Shown here piece after piece: positions 24,172-31,515 of a stretch of 53,002 nt of DNA. Under the pieces are notes generated by a model, which was given only the letters and a program-made list of their open reading frames with translations, had not been told where the DNA came from and searched no databases. The stretch is taken from positions 1-53,002 of the forward strand of contig JAMXLI010000158.1 of assembly GCA_024281115.1 (NCBI GenBank). Reading direction: 5' to 3'. The DNA comes from Terriglobales bacterium (GTDB lineage Bacteria > Acidobacteriota > Terriglobia > Terriglobales > Acidobacteriaceae). The first letter of the stretch is position 1. Every line of letters starts with the position of its first letter. The position numbers were made by a program, and so were the translations under genes.

Positions 24172-25103
24172 GCGCGCGCCTCCGCCAGTTCGCGCGGGGT
24201 GAGCTTCTGCACAAAATAATCTTCGAGCGTGGCGCGCAGGGGCGTCACTGAAACCAGGCGAAGTCCGGCGCGGCGCACGGCCTCCAGGATGGCATCAAGT
24301 TGCTCTTCGGCCACCACGGCGCGCGCCATGTCTCCGGTTACATGGCACTCCGCGGACAGAGCGCGCACGGCCGAGGGAACCTCGCCTTGCCAGACCACCT
24401 CCACCCGGCCCTGCATGGTTGAGGTCAGGTCCGCGATGACCCCGATGCCGCGAAGTTCGCCCTTGTGGACGACGGCCACGCGATCGCACAACGCCTCGGC
24501 GTCGGAAAGAATGTGGGTGGAGAAGAACACGGTCCGTCCCTGCTGCTTCAAACCCTCGATCAGGTCGCGCACCTCGCGGCGTCCAATGGGATCAAGGCCC
24601 GACATGGGCTCGTCCAGAAACACCACGCGCGGTTCGTGCAGAATGGCCTGCGCGATCCCGGCGCGTTGCAGCATCCCCTTGGAGAATTTGCGCAATTGCA
24701 GATGGGCCGAGTCGGCCAGGCCCACCTGGGTGAGAGCGGCACTTACGCGGCGGCGGCGTTCCCGCGCGGGCACCCCGGAAAGCTGGGCGTAGTACTCCAG
24801 GAGTTCGCTGGCCGTAAGGTAATCGTAAAAGTAAGGCTGCTCGGGCAGGTACCCGATCTGCGCTTTCACGCGCGGATCGTTCACTTCCATGCCCAGGATG
24901 CGCGCCGTTCCCGCGGTGGGGAACACCAGCCCCATCAGCAGCTTGAGCGTGGTGGTCTTGCCGGCGCCGTTCGGTCCCAGAAAGCCGAAGACTTCTCCCT
25001 CTTCGACGGCGAGATCGAGCGGGTGCAAGGCGCGTTTGGGGCGCTTGGGCCAGAATCCGACGGAATAAGTTTTTTCCAAACCGACGATTTCGATCGCAGG
25101 CAT
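24168..25103 (-). CDS. ABC exporter ATP-binding protein
   Basis: The 311-aa ATPase has Walker A GPNGAGKTTT, Q-loop YLPEQPYFYDYLTA, signature FSKGMLQRAGIAQAIL, Walker B VVFLDEPMSGLDP and H-loop FFSTHILSDAE. It is the CcmA/NodI-like ABC-2 subgroup with a C-terminal extension (about 230-311). The signature is FSKGM rather than LSGGQ, which is common in this group. ATG 25103 is preferred over the TTG three codons earlier, although no strong Shine-Dalgarno is seen. It is coupled to the permease downstream. Confidence 0.9.
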   Translation of the reverse strand: MPAIEIVGLEKTYSVGFWPKRPKRALHPLDLAVEEGEVFGFLGPNGAGKTTTLKLLMGLVFPTAGTARILGMEVNDPRVKAQIGYLPEQPYFYDYLTASELLEYYAQLSGVPARERRRRVSAALTQVGLADSAHLQLRKFSKGMLQRAGIAQAILHEPRVVFLDEPMSGLDPIGRREVRDLIEGLKQQGRTVFFSTHILSDAEALCDRVAVVHKGELRGIGVIADLTSTMQGRVEVVWQGEVPSAVRALSAECHVTGDMARAVVAEEQLDAILEAVRRAGLRLVSVTPLRATLEDYFVQKLTPRELAEARA

Positions 25104-25218
25104 AGAAAGCAATGCGGGCGGGAATCAGGACAAATTATAAGCAAACGATGGGAAGGGAGGATTGGCGCGGAAGGTTACTGTCGTAAGCAGCAACCTCGGC
25201 ATTGATGATCTGCAACGC

Positions 25219-25252
25219 AAAAGGGGAGCAGCGGATTGCTCCGCCGCTCCCC
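25219..25252 (-). terminator. Rho-independent terminator after first pilin gene
   Basis: On the minus strand GGGGAGCGGCGG and CCGCTGCTCCCC pair with a single mismatch around a short loop, followed by TTTT. It lies about 40 bases past the pilin stop. Confidence 0.75.
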
Positions 25253-25292
25253 TCGGCTTGTACCCTCCCCCAGGTACTTCGCCGAACTGCGA

Positions 25293-25796
25293 TTAGAGTG
25301 GCGACCAGGCGGCCACAGTGGCCGAGGTGGTCACAGGAGTCGTGTTCGAGCCGGTGTTGGCATCGCCGCGCACCACACCGTCCTCGATGGAGCCGAACTG
25401 GCGCACGCCGGTCTGGTTCCACGCGACCGGAGCCGCGCCCACCGTGTAGGTGGTGTTGGCGCCGTTCAGCGGGGTTGCGCCGGCAGCATCGAAGTTGTAG
25501 CCGCTCTTCGCACCGCTATCGAGCACGTGATCAATCAAGCACGCGGTGGTCGATGACGGAGTGCAGGGCGACGCCCCGCCCAGCGAGGGCAGGTCGGCCG
25601 AGTATCCCGCAGCGGGATATGCCGTCTGGTAGCTGACTTCCGCAGTATTGAGGGTGCGCACCGAGCTGACCGCCGACGATTCGTTGGCGGCAATACGCGA
25701 CCGCAGTAGGTTCGGTATGGCAATGGCAGCGATGATCAGGATGATCGCCACCACGATCAGCAACTCAATTAACGAAAAACCCTTCTGTTTCCTCAT
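25293..25796 (-). CDS. pilA: Type IV major pilin, copy 1
   Basis: The 167-aa prepilin has the class-III leader MRKQKG, cleavage before Phe7, Glu at mature position 5 and the hydrophobic helix LLIVVAIILIIAAIAIPNLL. Two cysteines, Cys78 and Cys86, flank a short loop (SPCTPSSTTAC) that may form a disulfide. The C-terminus ends TSATVAAWSPL. It is nearly identical to copy 2 for about 140 residues, with differences mainly in the last 30. It has its own sigma-54 promoter and terminator. PilA monomers are assembled by the PilB/PilC-type machine encoded at 12965-19765. Confidence 0.95.
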   Translation of the reverse strand: MRKQKGFSLIELLIVVAIILIIAAIAIPNLLRSRIAANESSAVSSVRTLNTAEVSYQTAYPAAGYSADLPSLGGASPCTPSSTTACLIDHVLDSGAKSGYNFDAAGATPLNGANTTYTVGAAPVAWNQTGVRQFGSIEDGVVRGDANTGSNTTPVTTSATVAAWSPL

Positions 25797-25863
25797 GTAG
25801 TTTGCCTCGTCTCGTCTCTCGCCAAGAATTTCGGGAGCAATCGCCCCTTCCCCCAACGCATAG

Positions 25864-25880
25864 TGGCAGTTTTGCTGCCA
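25864..25880 (-). promoter_or_regulatory. Sigma-54 promoter of pilA copy 1
   Basis: On the minus strand TGGCAGCAAAACTGCCA keeps the TGGCA-N7-TGC spacing of RpoN promoters, with -24 GG at 25879-25878 and -12 GC at 25867-25866. The expected start is near 25854, about 58 bases upstream of the ATG. pilA genes of several bacteria are RpoN-dependent, which supports the call. Confidence 0.8.
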
Positions 25881-26020
25881 TTGCAGTAAGTGGCGGCACA
25901 GGTTCCGGGCGAACCAAGTAAGCGCAACGTTTCCAGCAGGTTGTAAGCTAGATCCCAGGCCTTTGCACGGCCCGGGCTGACGCGCCGGCCGGGCCTGAGT
26001 ATCAAAATGCGGCGTCGGTC

Positions 26021-26035
26021 TGACAGTTTTTGTCG
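26021..26035. promoter_or_regulatory. Palindrome upstream of pilA copy 1, candidate enhancer site
   Basis: TGACAGTTTTTGTCG lies about 149 bp upstream of the -24 element and matches at 14 of 15 positions, in inverted form, the palindrome before copy 2 (26878-26892). That distance is normal for activators of sigma-54 promoters. No activator gene is present in the window. Confidence 0.55.
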
Positions 26036-26081
26036 TTTTGGGATTGCGAGCATGGGGCAGGTTCGGTAGCAAAGCTGGACC

Positions 26082-26125
26082 AAAAAACAAAAAGGGAGCA
26101 AGGAACTGTTTGGTTCCTTGCTCCC
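26082..26125 (-). terminator. Strong rho-independent terminator after second pilin gene
   Basis: A perfect 13-bp stem, GGGAGCAAGGAAC with GTTCCTTGCTCCC, and a 6-base loop are followed on the minus strand by TTTTTGTTTTTT. It separates the two pilin units. Confidence 0.9.
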
Positions 26126-26161
26126 CGGCTTAGTCCTCCCCAGGTACCGAGCCGAACTCGA

Positions 26162-26668
26162 TTACTGCAGAGCCGACCAAGCGGCAACGGTTGCCGCAGT
26201 CGTGTTGGCGGTGGTCGCCTTGCCCGTGTTGGGGTCATAGCGCACTACGCCGTCTTCGATGGAGCCGAACTGACGCACGCCGGTCTGGTTCCAGGCCACC
26301 GGAGCCGCACCCGCGGTGTAGGTTGTGTTAGCGCCGTTGACCGGGTTCGCACCCTTCACGGCGAAGTTGTAGCCGCTCTTGGCGCCGCCATCGAGCACAT
26401 GGTCGATCAGGCAAGCGGTGGTCGAGGCCGGGGTGCAGGGCGAGGCGCCACCCAGTGAGGGCAGGTCAGCCGAGTAACCGGCAGCGGGATACGAAGTCTG
26501 GTAGGAGACTTCCGCGGTGTTGATGGTGCGCACGGACGACACGGCGGACGACTCGTTAGCTGCAATGCGGGCACGCAGCAGGTTGGGAATGGCGATGGCG
26601 GCGATGATGAGAATGATCGCTACCACAATCAGCAACTCAATCAGTGAAAAGCCTTTCTGTTTACGCAT
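26162..26668 (-). CDS. pilA: Type IV major pilin, copy 2
   Basis: The 168-aa prepilin has the same leader MRKQKG|F with Glu5 and helix as copy 1. Cys78 and Cys86 are conserved (SPCTPASTTAC). Differences from copy 1 include IN for LN near residue 49, and the tail EDGVVRYDPNTGKATTANTTAATVAAWSALQ. The tandem arrangement with a full promoter region and terminator each means the copies can be expressed independently. Upstream is UdgX on the other strand. Confidence 0.95.
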   Translation of the reverse strand: MRKQKGFSLIELLIVVAIILIIAAIAIPNLLRARIAANESSAVSSVRTINTAEVSYQTSYPAAGYSADLPSLGGASPCTPASTTACLIDHVLDGGAKSGYNFAVKGANPVNGANTTYTAGAAPVAWNQTGVRQFGSIEDGVVRYDPNTGKATTANTTAATVAAWSALQ

Positions 26669-26731
26669 CTGGTTTGATCCTCGTCTCTGTCTCTCGAAGT
26701 CGGCTTACTAAGCCGCGAACGCCCTTCGTAG

Positions 26732-26748
26732 TGGCAGTTTTGCTGCCA
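26732..26748 (-). promoter_or_regulatory. Sigma-54 promoter of pilA copy 2
   Basis: The element TGGCAGCAAAACTGCCA on the minus strand is identical in sequence to the one before copy 1. GG lies at 26747-26746. It starts 64 bases from the ATG, compared with 68 for copy 1. Confidence 0.8.
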
Positions 26749-26877
26749 CAGCGGGCGGGTCCGGCATCTCCGTAACCTCCACAGCAACAAACCCATGCTT
26801 TTCAACGTTTTGTGAATCAATTCGACGTGCGCGGCGGATCCTGTGCGCTGCCGCGAAGGGGCACTGGAGCGGCCGGC

Positions 26878-26892
26878 TGACAAAAACTGTCA
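26878..26892. promoter_or_regulatory. Palindrome upstream of pilA copy 2, candidate enhancer site
   Basis: TGACA-AAAAC-TGTCA is a perfect 5+5 palindrome, about 138 bp upstream of the -24 GG. A further half-site, TTTTGTCAGTTT, is at 26907-26918. The offset between the two copies of the palindrome relative to their promoters (138 and 149) is about one helical turn, which preserves face. Confidence 0.55.
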
Positions 26893-27063
26893 CTCTCTGA
26901 GACTGCTTTTGTCAGTTTGATATCCCTTTGGAGGGGGCCGAGCGCCGGTAAACCTGGCTGTTGCCGCAACGGGAAAGGCCGGCCCGAATCGAACTGCAGG
27001 GAACATTCGCCGCACGGCAGCCCCAAATTGGCATCCTAACCAATGGTTCCGTATGGAGTGGGT

Positions 27064-27708
27064 ATGAAGAGCAAAGTGCCCACGGCCCTGCCCTGGGTGC
27101 CCGAGAAGCGCAACGTGCCCGCCCTGCAGCAAGCCGCGCGCAATTGCCGCGGCTGCGATCTCTGGAAGCGCGGCACGCAGACCGTCTTTGGCGAAGGCGC
27201 TTCCGGCGCGCGCGTGATGTTGGTGGGCGAGCAGCCCGGCGATAAAGAAGATCTTGCTGGCCGGCCGTTCGTGGGGCCTGCGGGCGGATTGCTGGACCGG
27301 GCACTGGAAGCTGCGGGAATCGAGCGCCGGTCGGTGTATGTCACCAACGCGGTGAAGCATTTCAAATGGGAGCCGCGGGGCAAGCGCAGGATCCACAAGA
27401 AGCCGAGCCAGATCGAAATCAATGCCTGCCGACCGTGGCTCGATGCCGAAATCGAGGCGGTGCGTCCCCAGGTGATCGTGTGCATGGGCGCCACGGCGGC
27501 GCAGGCCATGCTGGGCAAGAGCTTTCGCGTGACCCAGCAGCGGGGACAGATGCTGCCGTGGGGGACGGGAGCGTCAATCATGGCCACCGTCCATCCGTCT
27601 TCCATTCTGCGCGCCCCCGATGACGAGTCGCGTCACCGCGAGATGGAGCGCTTCATCGACGACCTGCGCAACGTGGCCTCGGCGCTGCGCCGGCGCAAGG
27701 CGGCTTGA
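27064..27708 (+). CDS. UdgX-type uracil-DNA glycosylase
   Basis: The 214-aa protein is of the family-4-like uracil-DNA glycosylase group. Motif GEQPGDKED (55-63), F/GPAGGLLDRAL and HPSSILR (177-183) are present, and the UdgX hallmark loop KRRIH at 107-111 with His111 is complete. UdgX forms a covalent link to the abasic site via that histidine after excising uracil. Cys28, Cys31, Cys122 and Cys140 are the probable [4Fe-4S] ligands. GGAG six bases upstream selects ATG 27064 over 27043. It is divergent from pilA copy 2. Confidence 0.93.
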   Translation: MKSKVPTALPWVPEKRNVPALQQAARNCRGCDLWKRGTQTVFGEGASGARVMLVGEQPGDKEDLAGRPFVGPAGGLLDRALEAAGIERRSVYVTNAVKHFKWEPRGKRRIHKKPSQIEINACRPWLDAEIEAVRPQVIVCMGATAAQAMLGKSFRVTQQRGQMLPWGTGASIMATVHPSSILRAPDDESRHREMERFIDDLRNVASALRRRKAA

Positions 27709-27739
27709 GCGGCGAGGCGGTGCGCCGCAGGAGCGAGGC

Positions 27740-28600
27740 TCAGGCGGTTGGCGAGGCGCGCAAGCTGAGCAGCGTGATTTCGGGCGGGCAATTCAAGCGC
27801 GCCGGAACGCGAATGGTTCCGATCCCCGGGTTGGTATACAGCGTGAGCGGTGGCAGGCGATAAAGTCCGAAGGGATACCGGCGGCCCAGCGGCGGCAGGA
27901 AGGGAGCTCCGATCCAGGGCAGCCGGATTTGTCCGCCATGGGAATGTCCGGAGAGCTGCAAGTCCACCGGCCGGCGCATTACCTGGTGGGCATAATCGGG
28001 CTCGTGCACAGCCAACACGACGGGCTGATCCTGGGGAATGCCGCGCAGGGTCAAATCAAGGTCGTCGTCGCCCCCGAGGACGTCTTCCACTCCCGCAATC
28101 CAGAGGCGGGCGCCATTCTTCTCCAGGGCAAGGGAGCGGTTGCGCAGCACCTGAATGCCGCGCTGCTCCAGGCTCAGGGTGACCCGTCGCGGGTCGCTGA
28201 AGTGATCGTGGTTGCCGAGAACGGCGAAGCTGCCGTGGCGCGAACGCAGGGCGGCCAGCAAGGTGGCGCAAGGCTCCGCGTCGGACGCGGCATGGGGATC
28301 GCGCTTGTGCCCCAACCTGACCGTGACAAAGTCTCCCGTCAGCATCACCAGATCAGGATGGAGCTGATTGGTAAGTTGCACCGCCTCGCGGATGAGGGAT
28401 TCAGCGAGGGGTGAATAATGAAAATCGCTGAGCTGCGCGATGGTGAAGCCGTCTAACGCGGAGGGCAGGCGGCCCAGGGGAACTTCGACCTTTCGCACCA
28501 GCAAATCGCGCGCACCCACCAGGACCGCGTCGGCGCCCACCGCCATCCCGGCAACGGCAGTGGCGCCGCCCAGCAGAAATTGTCGTCGGGTGGGGTTCAA
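27740..28600 (-). CDS. Tat-exported calcineurin-like phosphoesterase
   Basis: The 286-aa protein has a twin-arginine start, PTRRQFLLGGATAVAGM, and then metallophosphoesterase motifs: QLSDFHYSP (D-x-H), LTGDFV, LGNHDHF, AVHEPD and SGHSHGGQ. It resembles YkuE/YaeI-type enzymes that act on lipid or nucleotide phosphates. The start is TTG at 28600, chosen because it overlaps the permease stop as TTGA, giving translational coupling; the first ATG is inside the Tat helix. The substrate is unknown. Confidence 0.85.
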   Translation of the reverse strand: MNPTRRQFLLGGATAVAGMAVGADAVLVGARDLLVRKVEVPLGRLPSALDGFTIAQLSDFHYSPLAESLIREAVQLTNQLHPDLVMLTGDFVTVRLGHKRDPHAASDAEPCATLLAALRSRHGSFAVLGNHDHFSDPRRVTLSLEQRGIQVLRNRSLALEKNGARLWIAGVEDVLGGDDDLDLTLRGIPQDQPVVLAVHEPDYAHQVMRRPVDLQLSGHSHGGQIRLPWIGAPFLPPLGRRYPFGLYRLPPLTLYTNPGIGTIRVPARLNCPPEITLLSLRASPTA

Positions 28601-29955
28601 CTTTCGAGAATAGCACCGGAAGATGCCGCCCGCCGCGGCAGGGCCGCATACGCAAGGGGGCCGCTGGCGAGGGCGAGCAGACCCAGCCAACGCGCAGCTG
28701 GATCGCTGTTGATCAGCGCCCAGAGGAACAGAGCGATGGGCAGCAGCACCACGGCGGCGAGTCCGGCGCGTCCGCCGGGAACGCGAAAGGGGCGCGGCAA
28801 CTGGGGCGCCTGCTGGCGCAAGCGCCAAAACGAAAGCAGTGTCAGGACGGAACTGGCCACCCGCAGCCACGCATAGACGGAAATCAGACGAGGCAGGCTG
28901 AAAACCGGGAGCACGGTACAGACTGCCACCGAGATGGCAATGGCGAGGGCCGGAGTGCGATAACGCGGGTGCAGGCGGGCAAGCGCGGGATGGAGATAGC
29001 CGTCTTCGGCCATGGCAAAGGGCAAGCGCGTGGCGGAGAGCACGGTGCTCTCCAGCAGCACGAAGGTGCAAACCGCGGCGGCAGAGAACATCGACCATTG
29101 CAGCGCCCTGCCGCCCATCAGGCGCGCCGCGGTTACGATGTATCCCGTTTGCCAGGATTGCCAGTTCCCAAGCGCCGCCAGGCCTGCGGCCAGAGGCAGC
29201 AGGAAGGTGAGAATGGCCAAAGGGGCGGTGAGGGCCAGGGCACGGGGAAAATTGCTTTCCGGTTCCTCGATCGCCCCCGCCACGGTGGAAAGTTGCTCAT
29301 ATCCGGAATAGATCCACAAAGCCAGAGCCAGCCCGGTGCCGAACACCTCGTGAAATGGTTGTCCGGGCGCGATGAAGGGATGAAACGGATTGCCGCGGGC
29401 GAGAGAGAATCCGCGCGCCGTGAACCAAACCACCGGGACCAACGCTGCCAGAAGCAGCCCCAAGGTTAGATTACCCACCAGGCGGATGCCGCGCACATTC
29501 AGCCAGCCCACAAACAGCAGGAACCCAAACGCGATCAGCCAGTGCTGAGCGCTGTTACGCATGGGCGCGAGCTGTGCGATGTAATCTGCCAGCATTACGC
29601 CGTAGGCGCCGCACATCAGGAACGTGCCTGTCCAGTTCCACCAGCCGCAGAGAAAGCCGGCAAAATCGCCGAAAGCCATGCGGGTCCAGCGGTAGAATCC
29701 GCCCTCGACGGGCAGGGCGCTGGCCATCTCCGCCGTAGCCAGCGAGATGGGGACGCTGAACAGCCAGGGCACGACCAGGATGAGCAATAACGACATGCCC
29801 GGCCCGGAAGCTGAGACCATCGACTCGAAACCAAAGGGACCGCCGGCGCAATAGGCGTAGAGGACCGCAACGAACGGGGCCAGCCCGATGCGCTGCAGGC
29901 GGACGCGCGGGCGTGCGGGAGCAACCGCGGGGGGAGTCGGCTGTCCGTGGGGCAT
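28597..29955 (-). CDS. APC-superfamily amino acid permease
   Basis: The 452-aa transporter has about 12 membrane helices and APC signatures in the first helix, YAYCAGGPFGFESMVSASGPG, with the later WIYSGYEQLSTVAGAIEEPESNFPRALALT of helix 6. The substrate is probably an amino acid or polyamine. ATG 29955 is preferred to 30000 because the preceding residues are not membrane-related. The downstream phosphoesterase start overlaps the stop by four bases. The divergent neighbour is a Rieske oxygenase gene, whose ATG is 77 bases away. Confidence 0.85.
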   Translation of the reverse strand: MPHGQPTPPAVAPARPRVRLQRIGLAPFVAVLYAYCAGGPFGFESMVSASGPGMSLLLILVVPWLFSVPISLATAEMASALPVEGGFYRWTRMAFGDFAGFLCGWWNWTGTFLMCGAYGVMLADYIAQLAPMRNSAQHWLIAFGFLLFVGWLNVRGIRLVGNLTLGLLLAALVPVVWFTARGFSLARGNPFHPFIAPGQPFHEVFGTGLALALWIYSGYEQLSTVAGAIEEPESNFPRALALTAPLAILTFLLPLAAGLAALGNWQSWQTGYIVTAARLMGGRALQWSMFSAAAVCTFVLLESTVLSATRLPFAMAEDGYLHPALARLHPRYRTPALAIAISVAVCTVLPVFSLPRLISVYAWLRVASSVLTLLSFWRLRQQAPQLPRPFRVPGGRAGLAAVVLLPIALFLWALINSDPAARWLGLLALASGPLAYAALPRRAASSGAILES

Positions 29956-30031
29956 GGTGTTCCGCCATCTTAAGGGAAGACAGCCGTCCGGCAGCGGCAT
30001 ATTCTTCCGGCGACCTTACAATGTCACTGCG

Positions 30032-31153
30032 ATGAACAAAGGGGCTGCTTTCGCGATGGACGCGAACCTGGCGCGGGCCTGGTCGCTGCCCGCCGCCTGC
30101 TACGTAGACCCTTCAATTTTCTGTGCCGAGAGAGAGGCGATCTTTGCCCGGACATGGCAGCTTGCCGGCGACGGGGCGCAGGTGGCCGGCGCAGGCGATT
30201 TTTTCACCTGTGAAGTGGCCGGCGAGCCGATGCTGATCGCACGCGACGAGGGCGGACGTTTGCGCGCTTTCTACAACGTGTGCCGGCATCGCGCGGGCCC
30301 GGCGGCGCAAGGCTGCGGCAGGCGCAAGGTATTTCGTTGCGCTTACCATGGATGGACCTACGACCTGCAGGGCGCACTGGTAAGTGCCACCGAATTTGAG
30401 GGCGTGGAGGATTTCAGGCGCGAGGAATTCGGGCTGCGACCCGCGCGCGTAGAGGAATGGTCCGGGCTGGTGTTCATCAACCTGGATGACAAGGCAGAGC
30501 CGCTGGCGAGCAGCCTGGGTGAGTTGCCGTCGCAGGTGGCGGGCTACAGGAGCTCCCACCTGGTCCTGGCCGAGCGCCGGCAATACCAGGTGGCATGCAA
30601 CTGGAAAACGTACGTAGATAATTATCTCGAGGGATTCCATTTGCCGAGCGTCCATCCCGGGCTGAGCCGCGAGGTGGATTACAGCGCCTATGCCGGGGAA
30701 GTTTACGGCCGGCACTGCAAGCAGTGGAGCCGGATCCGCAGCGATGGCGACGGCGGCGGGCGAAGTTACTCCTCCGGGGGCACGGAGGAAGCGGCTTATT
30801 TCTGGATTTATCCCAACTGGATGCTGAACTACTATCCCGGCAATGTGCAGGTGAACGTGGTGCGGCCGCTGGAAACGGAGAAGACCGAGGTCAGCTTCGA
30901 GTGGTATTGCGCGCCCGGAGTGGCCGGCTCAGAAGCTTTCGTCGCGGCGGTGAAGCTGGCCCACCAGACGCAGTTGGAAGATGGCGCCATCTGCGAGACC
31001 GTGCAGAAGAACCTGCACAGCCGGAGCTACGAGCGCGGCCGCTACAGCATCACGCAGGAAAAATGCGTGCACCACTTTCACCGGCTGTATGCCGAGGCCA
31101 TGGCGGGCACAGTTACCATGGCAGAAGCCCACCATCCGGACCCGCTCTCTTAG
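30032..31153 (+). CDS. Rieske non-heme iron oxygenase alpha subunit
   Basis: The 373-aa oxygenase has a Rieske [2Fe-2S] site Cys84-x-His86-x16-Cys103-x2-His106 (CRHRAG, CAYHGW) and a mononuclear iron site with His203, His208 (EGFHLPSVH) and Asp317, bridged by Asp196. The fold is that of ring-hydroxylating dioxygenases and, more closely in tone, choline or carnitine monooxygenase-type enzymes with the YPNWMLNYYPGN region. It would need a separate reductase, not found here. The substrate is not known. Its 3' end overlaps the convergent YtfJ-like gene by four bases. Confidence 0.9.
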   Translation: MNKGAAFAMDANLARAWSLPAACYVDPSIFCAEREAIFARTWQLAGDGAQVAGAGDFFTCEVAGEPMLIARDEGGRLRAFYNVCRHRAGPAAQGCGRRKVFRCAYHGWTYDLQGALVSATEFEGVEDFRREEFGLRPARVEEWSGLVFINLDDKAEPLASSLGELPSQVAGYRSSHLVLAERRQYQVACNWKTYVDNYLEGFHLPSVHPGLSREVDYSAYAGEVYGRHCKQWSRIRSDGDGGGRSYSSGGTEEAAYFWIYPNWMLNYYPGNVQVNVVRPLETEKTEVSFEWYCAPGVAGSEAFVAAVKLAHQTQLEDGAICETVQKNLHSRSYERGRYSITQEKCVHHFHRLYAEAMAGTVTMAEAHHPDPLS

Positions 31154-31491
31154 AAAAACGAGAAACGACGCAGGAAGAAACGGCCCAGCACCACGCCTGC
31201 GAGCGCCGCCCCGGCCAGCTTCTTGCGGTCGGAAATCGGGATGAAGCGCGTGCGTTCGGGAGTGATTTCGACGACTCCCAAGGGCAGGGCGTGCACCCCT
31301 CCGCCTCCACCTCCACCGGCGTTCTCCTGGCCGCGCGCATTGCCCGCGCCCACGCCGAAACCGTACGCCACTTTGGCGACCGGGATGATGGTTTTGCCCT
31401 GGCTGGTAATGGGGTCGCCGAACAGCATCTTTACGTCGGAATGCGCGACCAGACTGTCGCGGACGGCTTCAATAATTCCCACACTGCCCAT
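31150..31491 (-). CDS. GerW/YtfJ-like protein
   Basis: The 113-aa protein has the family pattern MLFGDPITSQGKTIIPVAKVAYGFGVGAG, a glycine-rich stretch (about GGGGGGG, residues 61-67), and VHALPLGVVEITPERTRFIPI, ending in a basic hydrophobic tail. In Bacillus, YtfJ (GerW) is needed for spore germination; homologues occur widely in non-sporulating bacteria with unknown roles. GGAGG seven bases before ATG 31491 supports the start. It is divergent from nothing close and convergent with the Rieske gene. Confidence 0.87.
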   Translation of the reverse strand: MGSVGIIEAVRDSLVAHSDVKMLFGDPITSQGKTIIPVAKVAYGFGVGAGNARGQENAGGGGGGGVHALPLGVVEITPERTRFIPISDRKKLAGAALAGVVLGRFFLRRFSFF

Positions 31492-31515
31492 GGAGTCCTC
31501 CCCGAAGCAGAAATA

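Larger units (their letters stand above)
25219..26892. repeat. Tandem duplication of a complete pilin transcription unit
   Basis: Both halves contain, in the same order, palindrome, identical 17-bp sigma-54 element, MRKQKG-type pilin gene and hairpin terminator. Coding DNA differs at many silent positions, for example in the leader region, so the duplication is not recent and the proteins are held similar by selection or conversion. Confidence 0.8.
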
